Positions 52,534 through 61,581 of a stretch of DNA of 64,000 bases are shown in pieces. Made by a program: the position numbers and the translations under genes. Source of the stretch: Mycobacterium sp. WUMAC-067 (GTDB lineage: Bacteria > Actinomycetota > Actinomycetes > Mycobacteriales > Mycobacteriaceae); assembly GCF_020217485.1 (NCBI RefSeq), contig NZ_JAEKMI010000016.1:59461-123460 (forward strand), given 5' to 3'. The notes under the pieces were generated by a model, which did not search any database, was not told the DNA's origin, and saw only the letters and a program-made list of their open reading frames with translations. How positions within the stretch are numbered: position 1 is the first letter of the stretch; each line of letters opens with the position of its first letter.

Positions 52534-53079
52534 GTGGACGACGGTGGGGACCTGGTGGTGCCGGCGGAGTGTGTGGCGTGGTGTCGTGGCCAGGACGTCG
52601 GGGTGAGTGTGTGCGATGACATGGCCGAGGTGGATCTGGAGTGGTGGAATGCCCGTCTGGCTCGGCACGCGATCCCCACCCGGATCGTCGGCCGCGATGT
52701 CGACGGCCTGCCCACCGATCATGGCGTCGGCTATCTGCGCCGTGCGGATCTCATCGGGAACGTCGATGGCGGCGTGGACGCCGACACGTCACGTAATGGT
52801 GGGTCGGTGGATCTGGGCGTGCTGTATCGCGCTGCGGCGTGGCTGTCGGGGCACCCCGGCCGTGACCGGCGGCGGTGCTTTCCCGACGTCCGCACCTTCG
52901 CATCGTCTGGTGGCGAGCGGGATGCGGTCACCGCCGTGCTGTTGGCATGCCGACAGACTCCTTGGCAGGCGATACCGGACGCCGCGTCTGCACGGCGGTG
53001 GTCCGGGTGGCCCTGCGTGTCCGGTGTCGGGCCTAATGGGAGTCGATCAGCGAGTTTTCACCCGATAGCGATCTGTTGA
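52534..53079 (+). CDS. Hypothetical protein upstream of IS110 element
   Basis: This 181-residue protein starts at GTG 52534 with no good ribosome site; a GTG near 52603 is an alternative. The part ARLARHAIPTRIVGRDVDGL through CFPDVRTF has a natural composition. The last 40 residues look less protein-like, so the gene could be truncated by the IS110 element. The family is unknown. Confidence 0.5.
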   Translation: MDDGGDLVVPAECVAWCRGQDVGVSVCDDMAEVDLEWWNARLARHAIPTRIVGRDVDGLPTDHGVGYLRRADLIGNVDGGVDADTSRNGGSVDLGVLYRAAAWLSGHPGRDRRRCFPDVRTFASSGGERDAVTAVLLACRQTPWQAIPDAASARRWSGWPCVSGVGPNGSRSASFHPIAIC

Positions 53080-53291
53080 GGGGACGCTGGTCACCGAGCC
53101 GCTGGTCGGTGAGCACTGTGTCGGCCTGGAATGCAGTTCGATTCCTAGCGCTAGATCGTGCCCCGGCCGGTTGGTGAGGTCGCCTATAGCGCTGATGGGG
53201 TGTCGTGCCGATGCGAGCACTGATCCATTAGGTTGCCGCCGGGTGGCCTTCGGCTCGAACAGGTTTCACCCCCATCGAGCAGGGAGGCGAG
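53080..53291 (+). ncRNA. Candidate bridge-RNA region of the IS110 element
   Basis: IS110-family elements encode a structured bridge RNA in their non-coding end next to the transposase start. These 212 bp before the transposase are non-coding and contain palindromic pieces (CTAGCGCTAG at 53145-53154). I cannot define the boundaries. Confidence 0.3.
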
Positions 53292-54518
53292 TTGACGATC
53301 TTCGTTGGAGACGATTGGGCCGAGGACCACCACGACATCCATTTGATGAGCGCCGACGGGACCACACTGGCCTCGCGTCGGCTCCCGGAGGGACTTGCCG
53401 GGGTCGGTGGGTTCCACGAACTGGTGGCCACCCACGCCGAGGAACCCACCCAGGTGGTGATCGGCATCGAAACCGACCGCGGCCTGTGGGTACAAGCGCT
53501 GGCCGCAGCCGGCTACCAGGTGTTCTCGGTCAACCCGCTCGCGGTGGCCCGCTACCGCGACCGCCACCAGGTCTCAGGCGCGAAGTCCGATGCCGCCGAC
53601 GCCAAACTGTTGGCCGATCTGGTGCGCACCGACCGCCACAACCACCGCCCGATCGCCGGGGACAGCCCCGACGTGGAGGCGGTCAAGGTGCTGGCCCGGG
53701 CGCATCAGAACCTGATCTGGGCGCGCAACCGCAACACCAACACGCTGCGCAGTGCGTTGCGGGAGTACTACCCGGGCGCGTTGGAGGCCTTCGACTCGCT
53801 GTCTGACCGCGATGCCCTGGCCATCCTGGGTCGCGCTCCCACCCCGGCCGAGGCCGCCCGTTTGAGCATCTCCAAGATCCGATCGGCACTCAAAGCCGCG
53901 GGGCGACAACGCAACCTCGATGCCAGGGCCCTAGAGATTCAGACCGCGCTGCGCGTCGAGCAGCTCGCCGCCGCGCCCGCGGTCACCGCCGCATTCGGGG
54001 CGAGCACCCGCGCTGCGGTCGCCATCATCGCCGAGCTCAACCATCAGATCGCCGATCTCGAGGCCCAGTTGGCAACACATTTTGAGGCACACCCGGACGC
54101 CGACATCTACCTCTCCCTGCCAGGACTCGGTGTCATCCTCGGCGCCCGGGTGCTCGGTGAGTTCGGGGACGACCCGAACAGATACACCGATACCAAGTCT
54201 CGCAAAAACTACGCCGGAACCTCACCGCTAACCGTCGCGTCGGGCAAAAAGCGCGCCGTGCTCGCCCGCCACATCCGCAACCGCCGACTCTATGACGCCA
54301 TCGACCAATGGGCCTTCTGCGCCCTGACCAACAGTCCCGGTGCCCGCGCGTTCTATGACCAGCACCGCGCCGCCGGCGATACCCACCACCAAGCCCTACG
54401 TGCCCTCGGTAACCGCCTCGTCGGCATCCTGCACGGCTGCCTGCGCCACCACACCGCCTACGACGAGCACAAAGCCTGGGCACACCGCCAAACCACCCCC
54501 GACGCCAAGGCCGCTTGA
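53292..54518 (+). CDS. IS110-family transposase (DEDD)
   Basis: This 408-residue protein starts at TTG 53292 with AGGGAGG upstream. The N-terminal RuvC-like DEDD domain has FVGDDWAEDHHDIHLM, GIETDRGLW and KSDAADAKLLADLVRTD. The C-terminal Transposase_20 domain has LPGLGVILGARVLGEFGDD and the Ser-containing KNYAGTSPLTVASGKK. It would act with a bridge RNA to recombine target and donor DNA. There are no terminal inverted repeats, as usual for IS110. Confidence 0.93.
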   Translation: MTIFVGDDWAEDHHDIHLMSADGTTLASRRLPEGLAGVGGFHELVATHAEEPTQVVIGIETDRGLWVQALAAAGYQVFSVNPLAVARYRDRHQVSGAKSDAADAKLLADLVRTDRHNHRPIAGDSPDVEAVKVLARAHQNLIWARNRNTNTLRSALREYYPGALEAFDSLSDRDALAILGRAPTPAEAARLSISKIRSALKAAGRQRNLDARALEIQTALRVEQLAAAPAVTAAFGASTRAAVAIIAELNHQIADLEAQLATHFEAHPDADIYLSLPGLGVILGARVLGEFGDDPNRYTDTKSRKNYAGTSPLTVASGKKRAVLARHIRNRRLYDAIDQWAFCALTNSPGARAFYDQHRAAGDTHHQALRALGNRLVGILHGCLRHHTAYDEHKAWAHRQTTPDAKAA

Positions 54519-54535
54519 CAACTTACGGTCCTGGG

Positions 54536-54865
54536 ATGTCTAGCGTGGTCTCGCTGTACCTGTGGGCCACCCATCACACGTCCTTGACGACCGGCGGTGT
54601 GCCCGCCTCGACTGCTCCGAGCGCCGTGGTGGGGCCGCAGCTGCTCGACCAACAAGCTGTCGCGTCGTTGGTTCATCTGGGGTGGGTCGGTGAGCCGGTC
54701 GCAGCCCGGTTCACCTGGGCTCACTATTTGCGGTACTGCGAGCTGTTGGGTGACTGGGCAACGCAGGGCGACGTGGCGGTGGAGCTAGTCGAGATGTGGT
54801 TGGTGAGACGGTGGCGGGAGCGCATCACTGCACGCCGTTCACGACACGTCCAGGGGCGTCGGTGA
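54536..54865 (+). CDS. Hypothetical protein downstream of IS110
   Basis: This protein has about 109 residues; the start is uncertain because the first residues may derive from the IS110 end. The part QAVASLVHLGWVGEPVAARF onward, with WAHYLRYCELLGDW, looks genuine and ends in a basic tail. The family is unknown. Confidence 0.5.
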   Translation: MSSVVSLYLWATHHTSLTTGGVPASTAPSAVVGPQLLDQQAVASLVHLGWVGEPVAARFTWAHYLRYCELLGDWATQGDVAVELVEMWLVRRWRERITARRSRHVQGRR

Positions 54866-54884
54866 TGTTCGCGGTGAGGCACTG

Positions 54885-55052
54885 ATGGGCGTGAGCGCGG
54901 TGGAGTCGGCGGTGACGCGTGTGTTGTCCGATCACGGCGGGTCAGGTGCAATCGCGGTGGTGCGTTGGCTGGTCACCGGTGAGCACGTCGTCGGTGACGG
55001 CGGGTTCACCATTGATCGTGGGTGGCCGTTACCCGGGCTGCCGGACGCGTGA
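54885..55052 (+). CDS. Small hypothetical protein (55 aa)
   Basis: The ATG at 54885 opens a 55-residue frame (GAIAVVRWLVTGEHVVGDGG in the middle) ending at a TGA at 55052. The composition is protein-like. Its 3' end overlaps the end of the minus-strand Rep-like fragment. No family was recognised. Confidence 0.4.
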   Translation: MGVSAVESAVTRVLSDHGGSGAIAVVRWLVTGEHVVGDGGFTIDRGWPLPGLPDA

Positions 55053-55562
55053 ACGTACCCGCTGGAGGTCGTCTCCAGCTTGGCTGGCGCCCAGCCAGGG
55101 TGTTGGTGCTGGTGATTGCCCGTCGGACGTGCTGTTGACGCGCGTCCTTGTGAGAGTGCGCTGAGCGCGGTCGTGGAGCACTTGTCGGATTTCTTGTTGG
55201 GCGGCCGCAATCCGGGCTCGCGAGGCGTCGGTCAGCACGACAGGTGTCGGCGTCGGGTCGATGCTGGCGGCGGCGCAGCCGCCGGCATTTCTCGCAGGCT
55301 CCGGTGGTGTCCAAGACAATCGTCGTAACCGGCTGTGCAGGAACGCACCAGGGTTGGCGATGTGATCGGGCCAGGTTCCTCCGCGGACGCGCATGTCGGT
55401 GTTGAGCTTGTCGTTCACCGCGTGGGCGGACCACACCGCGGGATCAATGCCGGCGGCGGTCAGTGCGTCGCAGATGGCGCCGATGTGGGCGCGGTCGAGG
55501 CCATGGGTGATGGCCACCAGCCCGGCGGCGAGCCGTTGGATGGCCAGCGGCCGTGCTGCGGT
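55029..55562 (-). pseudogene. 3' fragment of a plasmid Rep-like gene
   Basis: An open frame of about 177 residues has no start of its own: the upstream part is replaced by the truncated IS1380 transposase. It reads ITHGLDRAHIGAICDAL, then WPDHIANPGAFLHSRLRRL, a pattern I associate with the C-terminal part of actinobacterial plasmid replication proteins. The 5' part of the gene was lost at the junction near 55563. Confidence 0.6.
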
Positions 55563-55564
55563 GT

Positions 55565-56245
55565 GCGGGCTGCGCCCTTGCCGGAGTTGGCCTTGCCCGC
55601 CCGCAACCTCGCCCCGGCGATCACCGGCGCACCGTGGTCGGTGCTGATCGTGGTGATCAACGGTGAGAGGCCTTTGCGCAGGATCTGCCTGCCGGCGATC
55701 TTGGTGTGTCCGTAGCTGGCGCCCTGCTTGGCGTGCCCGTAGACCGGGCGTAGTAGTGAGTCGATGTCGATGAACGCCCGTCCGTCGGCGCCGGGCAACA
55801 GATCGACACGCCCGCACAGCGCGGCCAGGTGTTCGCGCAGGACAGATTCGAGCTGGCGGGCATGCCCGAAGGTGAACTCCCGCAATAAGGTTCCGATCGT
55901 CGACGGGGCGTACACACCACCGAAGAGGGTCTTCATCCCACCCGAGCGCACAACGTCTAGGTCATCAATGCTGTCCGCGCCGGCGCACATCCCGGCGATC
56001 AGCGTGGTCAGCTTCGGTGACGGATGGGCCGCGGCCGAACGGATCCGCTCACAGGTGAACCGGATCTTGTCGGCCAATAGCTGCGACAGACCGGTCTGGT
56101 CGGCCAGGGTCATCACCGGCACCAGCCCGGCGCACGACACGAGATGTGCATCATCGAAGACCGCCGACGACACGGCGAACCTATGGGACACTTGCACCGG
56201 AAGCGCCTTTCTGAACGTGGGCTGATCGAAGTGTGGTAACTCCAA
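55565..56245 (-). pseudogene. Truncated IS1380-family transposase
   Basis: The N-terminal 227 residues of a DDE IS1380-type transposase are present (LTTLIAGMCAGADSIDDLDV, with FIDIDSLLRPVYGHAKQG containing the first catalytic Asp, and AGARLRAGKANSGKGAAR). The frame then runs into unrelated sequence near 55565. The missing C-terminal half includes the later catalytic residues, so it is non-functional. Confidence 0.8.
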
Positions 56246-56276
56246 TCATCCCAGCTCAAAGGGCACTTTCCTTACA

Positions 56277-56663
56277 TCAACACCCTCCGAACAGGCGATT
56301 CATCGGTGGATCGAGGGTTAGGAACGCGGTGGCGACCCACACCATCTTCGTGGCGTCGAGAACGTCAGCCTGGCCGATGCTGGGGTCGAGGATGTAGGAG
56401 ACGTCGATGGGGAGATCGAGGGCAGGCTTGGCAAGGTCGGTCCCAGGCACGCGGGGATGCAAAGCCGCGTAGTAGATCCACAGGAATGGCCCGTGTGCGT
56501 CTCGGCCGAGTTGGCCCGGCGGGTAGTCGGCGTCCGACGCGGTCGCAGGGAGGCGGTGCTTAACGGGTGTCGCCAGCTGAACGCATAGCTGGGCGGCGCC
56601 GTCAGGGCCGGGCAGGCTGGCCAGCACTGTGGCCGATGTCGGGGCGCTGTTGAGCAGTTGCAC
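56277..56663 (-). CDS. Hypothetical protein downstream of XRE regulator
   Basis: This 128-residue protein has the only available start at GTG 56663. The same frame continues upstream without a start (FFFTTSSACPV), and a nearby ATG at 56703 in another frame follows the regulator stop closely, so a one-base indel may have broken the natural start. Its composition is protein-like. The family is unknown. Confidence 0.5.
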   Translation of the reverse strand: MQLLNSAPTSATVLASLPGPDGAAQLCVQLATPVKHRLPATASDADYPPGQLGRDAHGPFLWIYYAALHPRVPGTDLAKPALDLPIDVSYILDPSIGQADVLDATKMVWVATAFLTLDPPMNRLFGGC

Positions 56664-56708
56664 CGGGCACGCACTCGACGTGGTGAAGAAGAACCTCGCT
56701 CATTGTTG

Positions 56709-57908
56709 TTACTGACCTTTCCGACTTGCTTCGAGCCGTTCGAGGGGACTGCCGGGAAGGGCTGCGGGGGTGGGGGTCGCCATGACGGCGCTTTCGATGG
56801 CGCCCTCGATGGCGCTACTGGAGTACGTCGACGGTGCGTGCTTGTCGAAGTCCTCGTGAGCCCAGTTCCCGGGGGCAAGGGTGACGGTGATCGACAGCGG
56901 TACCGTCAGCTCTAGGGCCGCGAGCTGCGCGTGGATGGCCTCGGTGAGCCGGGCCGCGTACTCGGTGTATTCGCGTTTCTGCTGCTCATTGAGCGCGTCG
57001 ACCAAGGCAGCGATCGACTGCATGGCCTGCTCATAGGCGATCCCGCCGGGGGTTGGATCGCGGGAGGCCTCGGCCTCCGCTGAGAGCTCGGAGAGCAGAG
57101 CCACGTCGTCAGCATCGCCGGTCCAGCCATCGTGGGTGATGACCAGGTAGCCGTTGTCGTCCACGTCCACCCAGTCCGCGGCTGCGATGCGAGGGTCGTT
57201 GGGGGAGAAGGGGCCCGGCGGCAGGTCGGCGGGCTCAGGAATGGCGTCGGCGCGGGCATCGAGTTCGAGTTGTGCGTCGGCATAGGCGTCGTCGCTGCCG
57301 TCGTCGATCTGGGCAAGAATGCTTTCCACCCAGAGATCGACCACGACCGGCTCGGTGCGATGGCGCAGTAAGTCTTTGTCGTCAAAGACCGTGGCTTGGA
57401 GTGTGCGCCGCACCATTTCGGCCTCCCACGAGCCTGGCCGGCCTGCCAAAGCTTCCTCGATACTCCCAACGTTGGCCGCCGCGCCCGCCAGGGCCAGCGT
57501 TACGAAGGCGGCCCAGTCGATGCGCAGCGCGGCGCGTGGATCGGGATCGATCTCCCATTGGCCTGACGGCCCTTGTCGCATCGGTTGATTGGTCAGCCGG
57601 GTTGCCTCGGTAAGCACGCTGATCGCGTCGTGGAGGACCTCATCGTGAGGCCGCGGTGTGGACGCCTGGTCGTCGGTGAGGTACCCGGTGTCGAAGAGAG
57701 CCGCAGAAACGACCTCGCGATAGGGCTTGCCGATCACGCGGGCGACGGCCGCCAGATTCTCGCGGTCCGGGAGGCGGCTGACGCCGTTAATCCGCCACTT
57801 GCGCAGATTCTCACGAGACATGCCAATCCGGCGGGCCACCTCGGATTCGCTAACGCCGTGGGCGGCCCGATACCTGTCGATCAACTCGACGAGGCGGGGG
57901 ATTGCCAT
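56709..57908 (-). CDS. XRE-family transcriptional regulator, 399 aa
   Basis: The N-terminal HTH_3 domain has GVSESEVARRIGMSRENLRKWRINGV-type helices at residues 18-45. A long C-terminal part has two acidic regions and a helical QKREYTEYAARLTEAIHAQL segment. It is far longer than a plain XRE repressor and the C-terminal domain is not recognised; it might sense a ligand or be a phage or plasmid stress regulator. Confidence 0.75.
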   Translation of the reverse strand: MAIPRLVELIDRYRAAHGVSESEVARRIGMSRENLRKWRINGVSRLPDRENLAAVARVIGKPYREVVSAALFDTGYLTDDQASTPRPHDEVLHDAISVLTEATRLTNQPMRQGPSGQWEIDPDPRAALRIDWAAFVTLALAGAAANVGSIEEALAGRPGSWEAEMVRRTLQATVFDDKDLLRHRTEPVVVDLWVESILAQIDDGSDDAYADAQLELDARADAIPEPADLPPGPFSPNDPRIAAADWVDVDDNGYLVITHDGWTGDADDVALLSELSAEAEASRDPTPGGIAYEQAMQSIAALVDALNEQQKREYTEYAARLTEAIHAQLAALELTVPLSITVTLAPGNWAHEDFDKHAPSTYSSSAIEGAIESAVMATPTPAALPGSPLERLEASRKGQ

Positions 57909-58214
57909 ACCGCCAAGTATTCTGCGACAGTATGCCTACGTCAAGTGTCGGTGTGCACATATGCCAACTGTTACTGGTAACCCTCAGTATTCGATTCAGC
58001 CGTAATCCGGTGATTGTTGATATCGATAGGGTCGGCAGTTTCGGGATGGGCGGCTGGCAGCAGCTGTGATGGACTCACACTTGGCAAGCCCTTTGGGCTC
58101 TTGGTTAACCGTCCACGGAATGTTTGCTGGCGACTGTTTCGCGCCGCGCCCGTACATCCCATCTCGTCAAAAATCGATATGCGTGCAGCAGGGAACTTCT
58201 GCCACAATCTGCCG
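57909..58214. promoter_or_regulatory. Divergent intergenic region with palindrome
   Basis: This 306-bp gap lies between the XRE regulator (minus) and the GNAT gene (plus). GTTACTGGTAAC at 57970-57981 (5-bp arms, 2-bp spacer) is about 62 bp upstream of the regulator start and is a candidate autoregulatory operator. Nothing else was recognised. Confidence 0.45.
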
Positions 58215-58691
58215 ATGGCACAGTCCAGAGTGCGACTCCGCTCGGCGACCGCTGACGATCACGCTTTCGTCGTCGAGATGGCCCGCCATGCCTGCATTAT
58301 CGAAGACTGGCCACTTCCTGACCCCGGTGACGGCGAAGTGCTCGAATTGCTCCCACCTGTTGGCATCGTGCCGATCCTTGCCGAGGATCACAGCGCGATC
58401 GCTATCGGTGCGGTGTGGACGTACCATAGCAATCCGCCATTGCGCACTGATGCGGCCGGGTCGCCATTGCCGGAACTCTGCATCGCTGTCGCACCAGGCT
58501 CGCGGGGAGCCGGCATCGGCGGCTTGCTTCTGGATGCACTGTTCGCCGAGCTTTCGCCACATGCAGAAGCAATGTGCACTAATGTCCATGTTCGCAATCC
58601 GGCCAAACATCTGTACGAGCGCAAGGGATTTCGCGTGGTGGGCCAAGGCAATGGACCCCTCGGCATCGCTATGATCAAAGATTTGCGATGA
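58215..58691 (+). CDS. GNAT-family N-acetyltransferase 1
   Basis: This protein has about 158 residues from ATG 58215; an upstream ATG at 58179 is possible. The GNAT core has LCIAVAPGSRGAGIGGLLLD (acetyl-CoA pyrophosphate loop) and NPAKHLYERKGFRVVG at the end. It has one catalytic domain and the substrate is unknown. Confidence 0.85.
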   Translation: MAQSRVRLRSATADDHAFVVEMARHACIIEDWPLPDPGDGEVLELLPPVGIVPILAEDHSAIAIGAVWTYHSNPPLRTDAAGSPLPELCIAVAPGSRGAGIGGLLLDALFAELSPHAEAMCTNVHVRNPAKHLYERKGFRVVGQGNGPLGIAMIKDLR

Positions 58692-58812
58692 AGGGCCTAC
58701 GCGTGGATGCCGCGTTCTCGTTGGTCTAGGTTCGGATTTTGCGCGATGATGCCATGTGTGCCGACTTTGATCCCGCCGGCGATATCCGCTGTCTCCTCAT
58801 CCGTCGTTGTCG

Positions 58813-59340
58813 GTGGGCTCTATTGCGTTGCTCCGACCGTGGCGACTGTCTGACGCTCGCGCGGTCGTGGACGCCTTCAATGACCCCGAGATCCAACGCT
58901 GGCATGTGCGGCGCGCCGATTCTGAGGACGAAGCGCGCCAGTGGATTAGCGAGTGGCGTGACGGGTGGACTGCAGAGGCTCAGTTGAATTGGGCGCTGGT
59001 TGACCGCACCAGCGATTCATTGACCGGCCGTATTTCGCTCAAATGCGTGGATTTGCACGATGGTTCAGCTGAAGCGGCGTACTGGATGGCGCCAGCGTGG
59101 CGTGGACGAGGACTCTGTTCTCAAGCCCTTACTACTTTGTGTCAGTGGGCATTCCGTGAAGTCGGTTTCCAGCGGATTGGGTTGGAGCATTCGGTCGCCA
59201 ACCTCGCCTCTTGTCGGGTTGCGGAGAAGGCCGGGTTTCGCGTGGAGGGCATCCGGCGGAGTGCTGCGTTGCACGCTGACGGCTGGCACGACATGCACGT
59301 GCATGCGCTTCTGGCCGGTGATACGCAGGACCGCCGGTGA
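58813..59340 (+). CDS. GNAT-family N-acetyltransferase 2 (RimJ/RimL type)
   Basis: This protein has about 175 residues. The pattern LLRPWRLSDARAVVDAFNDP and the motif YWMAPAWRGRGLCSQAL, with SVANLASCRVAEKAGFRVEG near the C-terminus, are of the RimJ/RimL acetyltransferase group. The start is uncertain (GTG 58813 or TTG 58807). It overlaps the kinase gene by one base (TGATG). Confidence 0.87.
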   Translation: MGSIALLRPWRLSDARAVVDAFNDPEIQRWHVRRADSEDEARQWISEWRDGWTAEAQLNWALVDRTSDSLTGRISLKCVDLHDGSAEAAYWMAPAWRGRGLCSQALTTLCQWAFREVGFQRIGLEHSVANLASCRVAEKAGFRVEGIRRSAALHADGWHDMHVHALLAGDTQDRR

Positions 59341-60002
59341 TGAGCGCTGCTTTCGGTCGAGTGGATGCGTTGGACTTCGTCGCGGCGCGGATTCCTGTCT
59401 TCGACGGTCAGCGTTGCCCGAGGATCGCGATCGACGGGCCCGACGGTGCCGGCAAGACCCATTTCGCGGACGCACTAGCCGAACTTCTACGAGACCGACA
59501 ACGACCAGTCGTCCGAGTATCACTCGACGACTTTCACAACACCCGCGAGGTTCGGTACCGGCTGGGCCGTAGTTCGCCTGAGGGGTTCTGGTCAGACTCC
59601 TACAACTATCGCCAGTTCTATACCGATGTCCTTGTCCCGTTTCGGCCCGGCGGATCTCGGCGATACCGCACCGCCTGCCATGACGTCACCACTGACACGA
59701 TTCTCATGCCGGAGCCGCAGCTGGCCGCCCCGGGCACAGTGCTCGTGGTGGACGGAATCTTCCTGCACCGCAACGAGCTTGCCACTAGCTGGGACCTATC
59801 CGTGTTCCTCGATGTTCCCTTCATCGAAACCGCACGAAGGATGGCCTTGCGAGATGGAAGTAACCCAGACCCGGACCATCCCACCATGCGGCGCTATGTT
59901 GAAGCGCAGCGCCGCTACTTCCGAGAATGCAAGCCTCAGGATCGAGCGACGATCCTGATCGCAAACAGCAACCACGAATCGCCAGTAGTACTCCGCGGGT
60001 AA
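59340..60002 (+). CDS. Uridine-kinase-like P-loop protein
   Basis: This 220-residue protein starts at ATG 59340. The P-loop is IDGPDGAGKTHFADAL at about residue 32, with SLDDFHNTREVRYRLG as the substrate-acid region and VLVVDGIFLHRNEL as Walker B. This resembles uridine/phosphoribulokinase family members found widely in actinobacteria. The coupling to the GNAT gene is of unclear meaning. Confidence 0.85.
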   Translation: MSAAFGRVDALDFVAARIPVFDGQRCPRIAIDGPDGAGKTHFADALAELLRDRQRPVVRVSLDDFHNTREVRYRLGRSSPEGFWSDSYNYRQFYTDVLVPFRPGGSRRYRTACHDVTTDTILMPEPQLAAPGTVLVVDGIFLHRNELATSWDLSVFLDVPFIETARRMALRDGSNPDPDHPTMRRYVEAQRRYFRECKPQDRATILIANSNHESPVVLRG

Positions 60003-60185
60003 CCAAACGAACTGCGAGCACGCGCACCCCCCGCTGCCTTCAGAGGTGATCGGGGCCCAGTGGCTTGTCCACAGAACGGGCAAGGTGTTAGCAGTGTCGG
60101 CTCTCGACCAGATATCGAGTCCTACCGATCGAAAGGTATTTTAGACTGGTCTCGAGCTGCCTGTTCGCCGTGAGACAGTGGTGTC

Positions 60186-61406
60186 GTGGGGGATAGTGCG
60201 GGTGAAGGTACTCGCTCGGCTTTTGTTCGTTTTTGGGTGGCTGCGGCACTCAGTTCCATCGGGTCGGCGATCTCTGCGGTCGCGATGCCCGTCTTGGTCG
60301 TCCAGTTGCTCGGTGCCAGCCCATTCGAGGTTGGCGTGGTCAACGCCGCACAGTTTGTTCCGTACGCGGCCCTTGGACTTGTCGCCGGGGTGTATGTCGA
60401 CCACTGGCGCCGCAAACCTGTGCTGGTGTGGGCCAGCGTGGGGCGTGCTCTGAGCCTGGGGCTGGTTCCAGTTCTGTGGTTGGCCGGCAGTCTGCAGATG
60501 TGGATGCTGGTCGTCGCGTTGCTGGCGTTCGGGGCGTTCTCGGTATTCGGGTTCGCCGCCACGCAATCATTGCTTCCCCGACTGGTACCGACGGGACAAT
60601 TGGTTGCGGCGAACGCGCGTCTCGATCAGGCCGACGCTGCCGCCCAAACCCTCGGCCCGGCGATGGGCGGTGGACTCGTGGGCCTCTTGGGCGCTCCCGC
60701 GGCCATCGTCGTCGACGCGATCAGTTACCTCGTCGAGGCTGTGCTGATTGCGAGCGTCCATGCCCCCGAACCCCAACCAGAACCACGCTCGCGCCACCTC
60801 CGTCACGAGATCGGCGAAGGCCTGAAATGGACTTACCGCCACCGGACTCTCGGTCCGCTGGCAGTGTCGACACACATATGGTTCCTCGCCAACGGGGCAG
60901 CGATGACAGCGCTTTCCCTGCTGGCCCTGCGCTCCATGGGGTTCACCCCCTACGCATTCGGAATGCTATTGACGGTCTTCGGTGTCGCGAGTCTGATCGG
61001 GGCCTCGTTGGCACCGTCGACCGGTGACCGAATAGGGGTGGGACGGGTGATCATTCTGGCGCGCACCGCATACCCGATCACGTGGCTGCTCGTGGCCTGC
61101 GCCCCTGAATCCAGTTTGGGCGATGCAGTGATTTTCGTTGCGTTGGGATTCCAAGGGATCGCAGCCGGCATCGAGAATGCCAACGAGATGGGCTACTGGC
61201 AGACGCTTACACCGGACCGGCTGCTCGGGCGCGTGAACGCCACGAGGCGCTCCATTAATCAGACGATGGGCGCTTTGGGAGCGGTCCTGGGCGGCTTGTG
61301 CATCGGCGCCTTCGGTGAGCAATTCACGCTCGCTACCGCTGTCGCTGGTTTCGCGGTCGCAGCGGCCATTGCCGCGTCATCAGCGCTTCGAAGACACGGC
61401 AGCTAG
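60186..61406 (+). CDS. MFS exporter (DHA3/EntS-like)
   Basis: This 406-residue protein starts at GTG 60186. It has about 12 helices, with loop motif VAGVYVDHWRRKPVLVWAS after helix 2, RLVPTGQLVAANARLDQA and PDRLLGRVNATRRSINQTMG. These are typical of DHA3 drug or siderophore exporters. Substrate unknown. Confidence 0.87.
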   Translation: MGDSAGEGTRSAFVRFWVAAALSSIGSAISAVAMPVLVVQLLGASPFEVGVVNAAQFVPYAALGLVAGVYVDHWRRKPVLVWASVGRALSLGLVPVLWLAGSLQMWMLVVALLAFGAFSVFGFAATQSLLPRLVPTGQLVAANARLDQADAAAQTLGPAMGGGLVGLLGAPAAIVVDAISYLVEAVLIASVHAPEPQPEPRSRHLRHEIGEGLKWTYRHRTLGPLAVSTHIWFLANGAAMTALSLLALRSMGFTPYAFGMLLTVFGVASLIGASLAPSTGDRIGVGRVIILARTAYPITWLLVACAPESSLGDAVIFVALGFQGIAAGIENANEMGYWQTLTPDRLLGRVNATRRSINQTMGALGAVLGGLCIGAFGEQFTLATAVAGFAVAAAIAASSALRRHGS

Positions 61407-61581
61407 GTGGAATACGTCTCACACCAATGCAAGTCGCGCCTCGGTGGGGTGATTCCGCTGTATTCGGTGCGATCGGTCTGTCTGCTGGATCGGCGCTCAG
61501 AGATGGGGTCGTGGAAGGCTCGTGGAGTCATCGATGGGTATCGGCGGCTTGGGTGCGGCTTGAGGTCGTTTACGGTGTCAG

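Noticed and set aside
52173..52715. N-terminal extension of the relaxase frame
   Set aside because: About 181 Pro/Ser/His-rich residues with no homology pattern precede the conserved start of the TrwC domain; ATG 52172 is preferred.
53130..53156. tRNA T-arm-like sequence GTTCGATTCC
   Set aside because: No acceptor stem, anticodon arm or CCA-proximal pairing around it; not a tRNA or an obvious attachment site.
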